A DNA stretch of 64,000 nucleotides, taken from positions 186,001-250,000 of the forward strand of contig NW_017567017.1 of assembly GCF_001661265.1 (NCBI RefSeq). Direction: 5' to 3'. The notes beneath the pieces are model-generated. The model saw only the letters and a program-made list of their open reading frames with translations, did not search any database and had not been told where the DNA came from. Of the stretch, positions 1 through 12,453 are shown piece after piece. Origin of the DNA: Saitoella complicata NRRL Y-17804 (Eukaryota; Ascomycota; Saitoellomycetes; Saitoellales; Saitoellaceae). The first letter of the stretch is position 1, and every line of letters begins with the position of its first letter. Made by a program: the position numbers and the translations under genes.

Positions 1-1
1 G

Positions 2-154
2 ATCCTGCTGAATGGGGAGGTCGAGCTTGGGGAAGGAGATACCGCATACATCGACGGGGCAGTGCCGGGAATGGAGATCACCATCCAGAATGTGGGAGAG
101 AAAGGCGGCAAGAAAGCAGAATTTATCTGGTTTGACATGACTGCAGATTCATGA
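2..154 (+). CDS. C-terminal end of a pirin-like cupin protein (partial)
   Basis: The frame is open from the window edge and ends in a TGA at 152-154, giving about 50 residues. The stretch LGEGDTAYIDGA, then an NVGEKGGK segment, then FIWFDM near the end resembles the last beta strands of fungal and bacterial pirin/quercetinase-type cupins, which typically end in a ‘VGxxxAExLLFDM’-like strand. No catalytic or metal site is visible because the N-terminal cupin barrel lies outside the window. The gene converges on glycogen synthase. Pirin is a family-level guess; another small cupin is possible. Confidence 0.5.
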   Translation: MLLNGEVELGEGDTAYIDGAVPGMEITIQNVGEKGGKKAEFIWFDMTADS

Positions 155-340
155 AGAGCCCAAGAACGTTGGTCATATAGAATGAATTAAGGAAAATGGT
201 ATCAAAACTAGCTAAAAACACAGGGAAACTTTTCCAAAAGACCAAAAAGTGCATTGCGTCTAAGAAATATGCTGCACCGTTGTTCATCGTTCATATCATA
301 CAATCTCGTCAAAGACAGTTGTCCTGATCCTTTCACTACT

Positions 341-2598
341 TTAAGCTCTGTCCCCGTTCGAGGGGGTGATGTCCTTGGCACCAAAGTAGTCGGTTCCCTT
401 AGGTCCCTCGGAACCCTCTGGCTTCTTCTTCAGGTGGAGGACGAAGGGCTGGTAGTGGTCGTCCTCATCTTCTGCACCAGGCATATTGAAGCCCTCGTAG
501 TCATCCGTGTTAAGAGCCTGCATAGTCTCCTGCATGGATCCGAGGTCACCGGGGGTCATGAGACCACTGCGAGGCGAAGCTGGAACAGACATCGGAGGCG
601 GCAACTTTGTCCGGTGAACCAAGTCAAAGGCATCACCGTCCTCGCCGTCGAATGCGTGAGGGTATGCGCGGGTCAAGGACAAGACACGAGCCTTGGTGTA
701 CTCAATACCCAATTTCTTCCAGTCCAAGAAAGGAGACAAGCGTTCCGTTCGGTTACGGAGGGTGATACGCTCGCGACGGGTCTTCTTAGTGTAGTCGAAC
801 ATGCAAGAAGACAACTGATCCACAGACTCATCGACAGACTTCATGCGGCGGTCGACAATGTAAATACCAGAGTCTTGAGGACGCTCGAGGAGCTCATCCA
901 TGTAACAACCGAAACCGGAGAGGTTAGTGGTAATGGAAGGAACACCCATAACGGTACACTCAGCAGGAGTGTATCCCCAAGGCTCGTAGTAAGAGGCGAA
1001 GACACCCAAGTGACATCCGCGGACGAAATCGTCATAGTCGAGTGGCAAGATGGGATTATTTGAGTTCAAGAACTCAGGGTGGAAGACAATCTTCACACGA
1101 TCGCTGGAGTCATTGAACAACTGCAACCTCCTGATCTGGTTCAAGATAGGGTCGTCCTGGTCGTTCTCCATGTTATGAGTGACAACCGCAGGAAGGGTAG
1201 TTCTCTTCAATGCGAAGACACGACGCTTCAACAAGACCTTCTCCTGAGGAGTCATGAGGCTGGAGGCATCGGGAACCTCAGTACCGGGCACACCAATGTA
1301 ACGAGCAGCGTGTTCGAACATGCGCTGACCGATAGATGCCTGGATTTGTGCGACGGTGTCCTGAAGGGACTTCATGACAGCCTGACCCTTGAGGGACTCA
1401 ACAGTGTAGGAGTGAGTCTTGGCAGGCATGATGATGAAAGCAACGATGGTCATATCAGACTGAGCCTCCTTCATCTTCTCGTTCAAACGGGCCAAGGACT
1501 CGATGAACATATCCACACCCTTATTACGGTACTCATAACGTCCAGCAGTGAAGAAATACAGAGTCTTTTCCAAATCGAAGTCGTAGTGTCCGTAGAAGTG
1601 CCCACGAACGAACTCGTTGATCTTGGTCTTCGCCATAGCGTGGAGATTCTGGAACTCGTGCATAGCCTGGAATTTGACAACGTTAAGACCGTTGGGCAAG
1701 ACACCATCGGGCTTGCGCTTGAGAAGGTGTTCGGATTCGTAAGCGGTGATGTGAGAGACGGTGGTGAAGACGTCAGCAGAGTGCGTGGCGGCGCGCTCGA
1801 CGCAGTATCTGTGGTAGATACCACGCTTTCCAGCCTCGTGATCGACGTCGAAGTATTGGAGGTTATTGTAGAAGTCGACGGAGCCAGCGCAAAGGTAACG
1901 ACCGAGGAGAGTGGCGTGGGTGGTGAAGATGGTGGTAACATCAATGTGACGCTTACGGCAGAGTGGAAGTGCGACACCGGCAAGCCATTCGTGGAAGTGG
2001 GCAATGACGGCCTTTTCCCGCTCGTGGTGAACGAACTGTAAACTGCTATTAGTCGACATTGCAACTTCGATGGAAAACAACTGACCTCTCCCAAGAACCA
2101 CGCAACGACGTAACCGAACACGATAGTCTCGTTCATCTCGCTATCGTGCGCAGGACTAGGAATACCCGCAACACTCCACAGATCACCCTTCCACTCATCG
2201 AGCCACTTATATGCAGATCCAGTGTCGAACAACAAAACCTTTGGCGCTCCCTCGATCAACCATCTTCCGTACAACCAGCGGATACCCCGCTCAGACATGG
2301 AACGGAGGGTAGTCTCGAGAGGAGTGCCAGCGGGAACGGGGATCTCTTCAACCTCGACTTCAGCAGAACGGGGGTTTAGGGGACCAATGGCGACATATCT
2401 GCTTCCATACTCGGCTGTAGTTACTGGGGCTTTGGATTTGATGACAGAGTAGATTCCACCGACTGTATGCGCGGTCAATTAGCTGTCGTCCAAAACACGA
2501 CGTGGTTGGAGGCATTTTTGCTCACCTCGGTTGGCAACTTCAGTAGCGATCTCAAAGAGGAGATGGTTCTTGACATCTCTCTGCGGTTGATCGGACAT
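341..2598 (-). CDS. GSY: Glycogen synthase (GT3 family)
   Basis: Cytosolic enzyme that adds glucose from UDP-glucose to glycogen. Three exons are inferred: 2598-2526, 2462-2086 and 2035-341, joined by 63- and 50-nt introns, giving 714 residues (yeast Gsy1/2 have about 705-708). The spliced N terminus has [20 protein letters not shown], the classical start of the family. AHFHEWLAG and the catalytic loop [11 protein letters not shown] with the E-x7-E pair are present. The arginine cluster [13 protein letters not shown], which mediates glucose-6-phosphate activation in the family, is intact. The tail contains LMTPGDL and a LNTDDYEGF stretch resembling the region phosphorylated in yeast Gsy2. An in-frame upstream ATG at 2685 would add 29 residues, but the 2598 start fits the family better. 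Confidence 0.95.
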
Positions 2599-3499
2599 GT
2601 TCAGGATGTATGCTGTTGCAATGACTTGGAGATGGGTCGGTGCTTGTGTGGGCGGGGAATCGGATCGGTTTTGAAGGGTGAACACTTCAGCGGGCTGTGA
2701 CGCACTTGGGCGATGGCTGCGACCTTAGCGCAGCACTGCATCTGGGGTGAAAGGCGGGGGCTGGAGAGCGCGCCTGTAACCTCAAGAGGTCCCTGTGAAC
2801 AATCAATTGGTAGGTAAACAAGACGGATCAAGCATAGAGAATCTGACATAATCATCCTGCAAAAGTAATGGCCAGCCGTCTACAAGGGTCTGCTCGCTTC
2901 CTGCACCTCAATTGGTCTGTTTAGCCCCAGCTGTGGCTTTTACTAGGATCAAGCCTGCTTCCTGGGGTGCTGAAGCTCTATGTCCATAGGCTCCTTCGCC
3001 CGTGGCGCCGAAGTCAACCGTTTTTGTAAGTGGGGGTCTGGGGTCGAGATGAGGTCCCTCAGCTGACAGGCTGGGATGACTTCGGTTCGCTGGCCGTTTC
3101 TGGGGGCAGATGTCTCATCGGCTTAAGGTTCCTCCGGGTAACGTAAACGGCGAAGGGAGTTTGAGTTTCTGGGATGAGGCAGGACTGATCGACACACAAC
3201 GCTCCGGACTTGGCCTGGCGACGGGTCCGGTACGACAGCTGCGCAGCGTTGAGATGGGGTGAGATAAGCAAGCAACACGAAACGCCGGCGGACGGCAAAA
3301 GACGACAAGAACTGACAAGAACAAACAATGAACAAGGTGGAAGAGACAAGACAAATCATGTAAATATAACTCAATTTTTGTATCAAAACTTTACTCCGTT
3401 CCCAAGAATACCCATAACAAACCCACCTAAGCGTACAAAATATATCATCTCAAAAAGCCGGCATCAAGCCCGACGCTTCTATCTCCTTTTGGAAGCAGT
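2599..3499. other. Intergenic region upstream of glycogen synthase
   Basis: About 900 bases between the glycogen synthase start and the glutamate dehydrogenase stop, both leftward genes. It must hold the glycogen synthase promoter and the glutamate dehydrogenase 3' end. Short open frames here have no recognisable protein features. I see no clear TATA box, RNA gene or repeat. Confidence 0.5.
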
Positions 3500-5315
<1,816 letters not shown>

Positions 5316-7169
5316 TCATTCTTCCCCGCACCTGCTGCAAACAAACTCGTCCCCTTCGCCTGCTGGCACTTTCTCCTTCGGAAGGCAATCCACGTGCATC
5401 CAGCACTGGCACCGCTCGCACATGATCATCGCGCTACCATCATCAAGGTTCTCGCCTTGGACTCCACACGCTGGACAATCGAACATCCAGGTTTCTTGTT
5501 CTTCAGATTCTGATTTTGTGTCGTCTTTCTTGACGCGTTTCTTGTCCTGTGATTTTGTTTCCGATTTGCGTTTTTTCGTGGGAGCAACAACGTCTTCGAT
5601 GGTTGACCACTCCGGTAGCGGTTCATCCGGTGCAAGGGAGTGTACCCATAATCCCAACTCCCTCGCCAACCCCTCCGCCTTATCCCGTATCCGTCCCGGA
5701 ATACTCTCCCTAATGCCCTTCTGATCCTTCTCACTCACCTCCATGAACCCCTTCGCCTTCCTAGCCCTAACCCAAAGATACTCCGCCAACACCCCCACGC
5801 CCAGCCTCTCGTACCCCTTCCCCTCCAACGCAGGCTTCTCCCTCAAATAATACTCAACAGCAAACCACAGCACCTCCTGAAACTTCGGAAACCTAAATTT
5901 CTTTGGAACCTTCGTACGGACTTCGATTCGTGCGAGTTCGAGCTGGGTGGGGATATTAATGGGGGTTAGGAAGTTGCCGCCGATTACGAGGGAGTCTGTT
6001 GGGGTGTAGACGGCGTGGATCCAGCCGGAGGGGATACACATCGTGTCGCCTTGTCTGAGTTCAACTTTGACGCATTGGGTGGAGCCACTGCTGGTGAGGG
6101 TGTCTGGGTACCACGTCTTTTTTTGGTCGGAGGAGAGGCACCAGAGTTCGTATTTCCGGAGGTTTGCGGGGGTGGGTGGGACGAAGAGAAAGGTCTTTGT
6201 TCCTTGTACGACGTGGTACCAGACAGACGAAGCCGCAAAGTCGACGTGGAAGTCGGTAAAGGCGTTCGAGACCGACATCAGACAGTACAGCTGAACCTCT
6301 GGGACTGGTCCTGCTGAAGCAGGCCAGACCATATCCACCCAGTCAAGATCCCTGACGAACTTTGGTCGCACGATATCCTTAGCCAGCTCAGATTGACTGA
6401 CTTCCAAAGAGATGACATTACGGACTCGATCCCTCTCCGCCGCAGGTGTCTCATAGTAATCCGCCCACGAACCCAACGTCCACCCCGGCGAAGACGATTG
6501 GGTAGGCACATCCATGACTTCGACTGCTACGTCCTCGCCCACGCTTTCCGCAACCTGACGAACCGTCAACTTCGGCACCTTCATATTCAGTCCTTTGTTC
6601 CATTCCGCTGGTACCACAGCCGGCGTCTTCAATCCCGTCGCGTGCGCATATTCAGATGTCAACTCGTGACCGTGGAGGCGGGGGAAGTGGTCGGGCGCAA
6701 AGGTGCGTGTGAGATAGGGTGTGTGTGCGTGTTGGTGTGTATGGGCCGCGGAAGTGTCGCCCATGTTGAGGGCGGCGTAATCGATCTTTTCGCGTCTGCG
6801 ACCGCTTTCTCGGGGTGGGGGATGGTCTGCACCATTGTCAGTCAACTTAAACGATGATGGGTAGAGAGGGAGGCGGACATGTAGTTGGGCCACGCGTTTC
6901 GGCACATTTGTCGCAGTGGTATGACTTGATCCGGGTAATATCTTTGTCCTTCAGGTCGACGCATTGGACGTGGAACCACGAATGACATGGCGAACACTGG
7001 ATCCAGGGTGCATCGGGGTCCTTCGGCGCAGTGTCTGTCGTACAAGCTGCGCAATGATCCCTTCGATCATGTCAGTCGGTCTCGCCCAAAAAGAAGTCGC
7101 ACAGACATACCACGTCTCCTCCTCCCTCTTCACGGGTTTGTCCGGCCTCGCAGACGTCTGATCAGGCAT
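5316..7169 (-). CDS. PHD-JmjC-PHD protein, Jhd1/KDM2-like histone demethylase
   Basis: Likely nuclear Fe(II)/2-oxoglutarate lysine demethylase. Exons are 7169-7111, 7060-6879 and 6826-5316 (583 residues). Splicing the first intron assembles an N-terminal PHD finger: WDHCAACTTD, IQCSPCHSWFHVQC, then YHCDKC. The JmjC domain follows, with FTDFHVDFA (H-x-D iron ligands) and the downstream histidine in GWIHAVYTPTDSLVIGGNFL. This is typical of Jhd1/KDM2. A second C4HC3 finger ends the protein: CPACGVQ, MCERCQCWMHVDC, VCSRCGEE. The second intron uses an unusual GTCCGC donor at 6878; a GTGGCC donor at 6893 also keeps frame and would shorten the protein by 5 residues. It is divergent from RPL4, with 227 bases between the two starts. 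Confidence 0.88.
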
Positions 7170-7396
7170 TTCTTATTCGCGGTGTTTTGCTTGTTCACAC
7201 GATGTCGTATACCAGTCGCGTGTGAGGCGCGCACCCAGCGGCACCCGCCACAGCCCGGACCGCACTCGCCACTTTGGGTCGTTAGGGCTTGATCCGACTC
7301 GGGGCCAGCTTAGCGCCGTTTTGTTCGCGGTGTACTGGGAAATTTCAGCGCAGACCGAGGACAGCTTGACACACCTAACCCCAGCAGATAACGACA
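7170..7396. promoter_or_regulatory. Shared promoter of the demethylase-like gene and RPL4
   Basis: These 227 bases separate two divergent start codons. TTAGGG at 7282-7287, inside GTTAGGGCTT, resembles the Tbf1/telobox-type element found before ribosomal protein genes in many fungi. CAGTCGCG at 7214-7221 is a two-mismatch relative of the HomolD box of fission-yeast ribosomal protein genes. Both are single weak matches and are suggestions only. Confidence 0.35.
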
Positions 7397-8629
7397 ATGG
7401 TATGTGTGATCTGTGGATGGAGATGGCAATGCGACGGTTGAATAGAGCAGATTGATCGCTGTCGATTGATGTCGGTTGATCTGGTCTTCTCGTTGAATTG
7501 CTGTTTCTTAATGTGCTCGAACATGGACTAACATCGTCTTTCTCAGTCCGCCGCAGCCAGGCCCACCATCAACGTCTACAGCCAGACCGGCGAGGTTTCC
7601 GGTAACGTCAACCTCCCGGGTGTGTTCCGTGCCCCCATCCGTCCCGACATCGTTCGTGCCGTCCACACTTCCATCGCTAAGAACAAGCGTCAGCCTTACG
7701 CCGTCTCCGTCAAGGCCGGTCACCAGACCTCCGCCGAGTCCTGGGGTACCGGTCGTGCCGTCGCTCGTATCCCCCGTGTTTCCGGTGGTGGTACGCACCG
7801 TGCCGGTCAGGCCGCTTTCGGTAACATGTGCCGTGGTGGACGTATGTTCGCTCCTACCAAGGTTTGGCGCAAGTGGCACGTCAAGGTCAACCAGAACGAG
7901 CGTCGTTTCGCTGTCGTCTCTGCTGTTGCTGCCTCTGCTGTTCCTTCTTTGGTCCTCGCCCGCGGTCACCGCATCGAGGAGATCCAGGAGGTTCCCCTCG
8001 TCATTGCTGACGCTGCTCAGTCTTTGACCAAGACCAAGGAGGCTGTTGCTCTCCTCCGTGAGCTCAAGGCTTACCGCGATGTCATCAAGGTTTCCAACTC
8101 CCGCAAGGTCCGTGCTGGTAAGGGTAAGCTCAGGAACCGTCGCCACCGTCAGCGTCGTGGTCCTCTCGTTGTCTACTCTGAGGACAACGGTCTCGTTAAG
8201 GCTTTCCGCAACATCCCCGGTGTTGAGCTCGCCAACGTCCGCACCTTGAACCTCCTCCAGCTCGCCCCCGGAGGTCACCTCGGTCGCTTCATCATCTGGA
8301 CCCAGTCCGCTTTCGAGCTCTTGGACTCCATCTACGGTACCTACCAGAAGGGATCCGCCTTGAAGAAGGACTACTTCCTCCCCTCCCACCAGATCTCCAA
8401 CCCTGACATCACCCGTCTCATCAACTCCGACGAGATCCAGTCTGTCTTGAAGCCTGCTGGTCCCAAGCACCAGAAGCGCACCCACGTTCAGAAGAAGAAC
8501 CCTCTTAAGAACCGCGCTGTCATGCTCCGTCTCAACCCTTACGTTACTGCTAAGCAGGCTAACCAGAAGGAGGAGCACGGCCAGAAGTCTGCCGGTGAGG
8601 CTTTCTTGAAGCAGCTCCACCAGCTCTAA
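7397..8629 (+). CDS. RPL4: Large-subunit ribosomal protein uL4
   Basis: Structural protein of the 60S subunit whose internal loop lines the peptide exit tunnel. Exon 1 is only the ATG at 7397-7399; a 147-nt intron (GTATGT donor, ACTAAC branch at 7526-7531) leads to exon 2 at 7547-8629. The product has 361 residues against 362 in budding yeast. Conserved segments include [26 protein letters not shown]-like [15 protein letters not shown], and [13 protein letters not shown]. An intron directly after the start codon is common in fungal ribosomal protein genes. Codon bias is extreme, fitting high expression. I looked for C/D-box snoRNA signals in the unusually long intron and found no convincing pair. 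Confidence 0.97.
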
Positions 8630-9636
8630 GCATGTTCTCCCTCTAGGAGAATTGCGTAAAGGAAATGTTGCTGTTTTAGGTGATGTGATGTTTGGCTAGT
8701 TGGATGTCTTTTTGGTTTTCCCTGGTTGCTGGCTGGGGTAATTGGTCATCTACTTACGGTAGAAAAAAAGATGTTTTGTTGGTCAAGCGTATATTCTGTT
8801 CATGTCTGCTCCTATCCTGTGATTGTGTATGGAGACACGGCCTTGTGATGCTTCGTACTTCATTCACGGCCCTGGCTGTATATCCCCTGTATGGGCTGAA
8901 ATGTCTATAGAGTTGTATTCCTCGCAAGCGTGGGAAACTTACGGGGTGCACCGCGGTGCACGACCTTTACCAGAGGCTGCTTGGTCCTGCCTGCAAGCCA
9001 GTCTGTGAAAGTTGTTAGGTCAGCCCCACCAAGGTCCTTACAAAGGGACTCGTCCCCCAACCTTGACGCTGAGCAGTGAAACCACTCCCTCGGAGGGCTG
9101 CGGGTTCTTACACTACGGCGTGGAGAAGTGGCGACGGGCCATTGCATGGAGCGTGTCAGGAATCATTCCGGGCATTCACATGTCTGTTGAGTTTCAATTG
9201 GCGGACCATCTTTGAAATGACGAGGTTGGACAGTCGCCCAACAAGTCCGGACTGCCAAAGTCTTGCACGTTGGAGGTTCACGTTAGCCTGCTCCATGCAA
9301 CTTATCGTGATGCCATGACTCCCGCCGACCTGCGTTTCCCATCTAACGCAATAATGATGCAGGACAAGACATGTCAGTAATGCTTATCATCGCATCATTT
9401 GATATCGCTTCAGCCCCGAATGTTTAATCCCATCTTAGCGGGTCGTGCGGCCCGCGAGCGAAGACTCACGGTGGGAAACCTACAGTCAAGGGCAGAATGC
9501 GCACCATGAGGATATCCATACAGCCGTCTCATGGAAACAGGCGGGTTCAACGATACATAAGGAGGGCACCTCGCTGTGGACTGTGCTTGCCTTAACAAGA
9601 ATCGAATCATTACCAAATTGTTACTAGCCCATCAAC
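8630..9636. other. Intergenic region after RPL4
   Basis: About 1 kb between the RPL4 stop and the small secreted protein gene. Reading frames here are short and without family features on either strand. A 16-base perfect palindrome, GTGCACCGCGGTGCAC, lies at 8946-8961 in a GC-rich stretch, but one such palindrome is expected by chance in a window this size. No tRNA or other RNA gene was recognised. Confidence 0.4.
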
Positions 9637-9945
9637 ATGAAGGCCGCACACATCTATTCGTTCGTTGTCGTGTCGTCTGTGGTTACTGCATTGCCAATCC
9701 AACTATCACCAAGACTGTCTACCACAGTCCTCGACATTGATCAGACAAGAGCCGAGGTAAACAATGCGCTCAGGAAGGTGTACCAGGTATGAACACTCGT
9801 TGCATGTTAGGGATCCACCTTGGGCTAACTCGCGCTTCAGGAGTTCGAGTTCTTGCTCGACACGGGCGCGCTCACCCGCGAAACCCTTCACATCGTCTCG
9901 GCTTATATACCTCCGTTCTGGCTTGATAGCGATGGCGCACTTTGA
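9637..9945 (+). CDS. Small secreted protein, family unknown
   Basis: Two exons, 9637-9786 and 9841-9945, give 84 residues. The 54-nt intron has a GTATGA donor, CTAAC branch site 13 bases before the TTCAG acceptor, and preserves phase. The N terminus MKAAHIYSFVVVSSVVTALP looks like a signal peptide: a lysine, a hydrophobic core and a small residue before a proline. The mature part is short, lacks cysteines and contains an acidic, leucine-rich EFEFLLDTGALTRETL stretch. I recognise no family. An antisense open frame of 102 codons covers the same bases but has no start context or domain; the intron quality favours the plus strand. Confidence 0.55.
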
Positions 9946-10213
9946 TAGCAATGGCACCATTTCATGAGCTCGCCATTTAAGATGGCCGTTCAAGAGAGTG
10001 GAGCGAAAAAGCATTGCTATTTGGAGCGGAGACCTCTTCGTATTCTTGCATCGATAGCGATAAGGGTACTGTCATAATTTGAATTCGCTCATGCTCATGA
10101 TATTCCTGCGTTCACCGTAAATCACGCTCATTGTACACTTACCCAACGTAGATGCAGATTACCGACACGATGTAGACCATGGAAGACGACCCGTACGAAG
10201 GCGTCATCAGAGA

Positions 10214-10836
10214 TCACTGACCTCCCTTCTCCTTCCTCCACCGCTCCATCTCATCCTCCCACCTCCTCCCCCACAAAAATCCACACCGCTCACCCAACAC
10301 CTCCCACGTCCGATCCCTCACGATACTATCCGATTTCCTCTCGAATCGGATCACACGACTCAACTGACTTTCTTCCACCGGTAATGTCCGTGCACCATAG
10401 GGATCAAGCCTAGCTCGTGGTTTGTTCGTCGGCGCGAGTGATGCCCCCGCTGCCGCTTCTTCTAACTCGGCTTGTTTCGCCAAGTCTGCGCAGTATTCGT
10501 AGACGCGATCTCTGTCGTTCCATTTTGGGAGGAGAGTGTTATTCAGGAATTCGTAGCAGACTGCACGGGAGAGTATTCTTGGTGGGCGGCGAGTACTTGA
10601 GGATGTCGAGGCCGGGTCGAACGCCGGGTACTTATTCAGAGCGTTCAGATGTGCGGAAATCGTATCGTCAAGTGACGCTCTGGAGTAGCGCAGGAAATCT
10701 AACAGATCCAGGTTAGTCGGCCGTTGCAGGCGGGTTAAGGCAAAGGCAACGGACCTTTCAAGTATGTAATGTGAAAGCAGAGAGATGGCGTCAGAGTCGG
10801 CAGCGACGCCGTAGCAGGAGGCTGTTCGCTTGACAT
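10214..10836 (-). CDS. CID2: Caffeine-induced death protein 2 / Mix23 family
   Basis: Mix23/Cid2 proteins are found in the mitochondrial intermembrane space, and the yeast member assists protein import. Exons 10836-10755 and 10698-10214 give 188 residues. The spliced junction reads PSLCFH…LK|DFLRYSRASLDDTI, matching the family pattern of a cysteine-phenylalanine followed by a ‘DFLR.SR..DD’ helix. LDPYGAR, RVIRFERKSDSIVRDRTW and ERCGF follow in family order. Other conserved cysteines sit in AVCYEF and EYCADLA. The intron (56 nt) uses a GTCCGT donor with a CTAAC branch, so the donor is atypical but the phase and protein match support it. Translation straight through the intron gives a longer frame with an unconvincing N terminus. 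Confidence 0.82.
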
Positions 10837-11191
10837 ACTTGCGTTTGTTGGAGATCAAAAACGATGAGATCGTAAGGAAAGTTCTGCGAGAACGAGCGTA
10901 CGACGTCGTTGCTGCAGGACGCCACATAGACTTGCGCGGCAAGATGCGAGGCCTGGGAAAATGCGTTTTCTGTTAGGAAAGGACAGGAATAACATTCGGA
11001 CTTTATTATACGGCAGGTTTCATGGATTCTGCAATTGAATTATCCGAGTAGCATGGCTGCATCTTCTGTTGTCATTAGGGAAATGCCTCTGGTCCCTTCA
11101 ACGTCGACACCGATGGGATTCATGGAAGCACGACTTCGTTAGGCTAGGGAAGCAGATTGAATTCAATCTCGCCGAATGCAGCCATCTTGAT
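10837..11191. other. Intergenic region upstream of the Cid2-like gene
   Basis: About 355 bases between the Cid2-like start and the HIT gene stop, both leftward. It should carry the Cid2 promoter and HIT 3' end. I see no coding or RNA feature. Confidence 0.4.
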
Positions 11192-12026
11192 CTATAGCTT
11201 GGCCGAGCGTGCTTCTGCATCCTCTGCAATATATGACCGTACCCTTGCTGCCAGCGCGGCGCCCTCTTCATCATCTATGTCTTCTCGCTGACCCTTACCT
11301 GGTTCAAAATTAGCTACCAAACAGGATCATTCGGAAATCGGACACTACCGAACATGTTCCATTTCGCAAGCGCATCTCCTCGGGGTATCAAATGAAAGTG
11401 AACGTGGTCAACAACCTGTCCTGCCGACGGGCCTAAACGAATACCAACAGCATGAGTTGAATTGTAGATAGAGATGGCTCTTCGCCCACCGTTGTTTTGA
11501 ATGCAGTTGAAGTCCGTGACTTTGCCTCCTCCTTGTTCGCCCACCGCTGCGCAGACGGTTCGTGCAAGTAAAGGCATTACCCGCCCTACTTCAGCAGCAG
11601 ATTCCGATGAAAGATCAGTTAATCGCATGCCTAATCCACGGTAAGTTTCAGCACAGAATGGATTCCTGCAGCCTTACAATGCTCCCGTGGAACGACCAGA
11701 GTATGTCCAAGTGTCATAGGCTGGATATCGAGGAAAGCAACACAGTGCCTGGTTGACAGCAAGACAAAGGCGTTCTTGACATCTCGTAAGTCAGAACCCA
11801 CCACGCTGCTCTCACAAATGCTGCAAAATGGACACGACGAGCTCATGAAAATCTTTGGTCTGGTCCCTTCGTACGTTTTTTGCCTTTTCGAGGTTAGGGA
11901 CGCGGGGGTGGCTTGTGTGGCAGCCGAATGCCAGGCCTCACGCTCGAGCTCGACCGGAATGGGAACCTCCCCAACGGCACCTGCGCACTCCCATACTCCA
12001 TCCTCGGTAACAAATCCCATACACAT
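11192..12026 (-). CDS. HIT-family nucleotide hydrolase
   Basis: Histidine-triad proteins hydrolyse nucleoside phosphoramidates or dinucleoside polyphosphates. Exons 12026-11678, 11630-11349 and 11298-11192 give 245 residues, or 185 if the ATG at 11846 (MSSSCPFC) is used. The core has CPFCSIC (zinc-type CxxC start), VAFLDIQPMTLGHTLVVPREH, FNCIQNNG and the catalytic HVHFHLIPR. The third exon supplies the KGQREDIDDEEG tail common to fungal HIT proteins. Introns are 47 and 50 nt. The N-terminal 60 residues before MSSSCPF look unstructured, so the shorter start is plausible. The subfamily (HINT or other) cannot be settled by eye. Confidence 0.85.
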
Positions 12027-12453
12027 TCATAAAGCTCCGTAGGTAAGACGAGGTTAAGCGACGCATAGAACGGGTGCGTGCTGATGATACGTTGTGGGTG
12101 GGATGAACCGGTTGGTGTTGATGTCAGTGTTGCTTTAGTGATGTAGCATCGTGATTGAGATGTTTTGTGGGCTGGGAAGTGGATCATTGGAGGTGTGTGG
12201 GTGGAGAGTGTTATATATGTGTGCCTTATGTGGATAGGTGTAACGATGATACGTGCCACGTGACTGCGGGATTTGGGAAGTGTTCCGTAGAGGCTCTGAA
12301 TTCTATTTTGATACATGTATCGTAAGATCCAGGAATAGTCTCTTAGCTGGCATGAATATGCCGACAAGAATCCTCTTCATGATCGTCGCCTTCTTTCCTT
12401 GAGCTGACGATTCAAGATCTTGTAGGACAAGAATGACCCAGTACATGCCATCC
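12027..12453. other. Intergenic region between the HIT and Tex1-like genes
   Basis: About 430 bases holding the HIT promoter and the 3' end of the Tex1-like gene. A TATATA stretch at 12213-12218 lies roughly 190 bases upstream of the longer HIT start. A minus-strand open frame here is not protein-like. Nothing else was recognised. Confidence 0.35.

Noticed and set aside
7400-7546. snoRNA in the long RPL4 intron
   Set aside because: RPL4 introns host snoRNAs in animals and this intron is longer than its neighbours, but I found no RTGATGA with a matching CTGA, nor an H/ACA pattern.
7508-8620. 370-codon minus-strand open frame over RPL4
   Set aside because: Same cause: codon bias of a ribosomal protein gene. 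The Gly/Val/Asp-rich translation is not protein-like.
8930-9180. Structured RNA gene such as SRP, RNase P or a U snRNA
   Set aside because: The stretch is GC-rich with a palindrome, but none of the conserved cores of those RNAs could be matched.
11894-12367. 157-codon minus-strand frame upstream of the HIT gene
   Set aside because: His/Ser/Arg-rich with no family signature and overlaps the HIT first exon in another frame.
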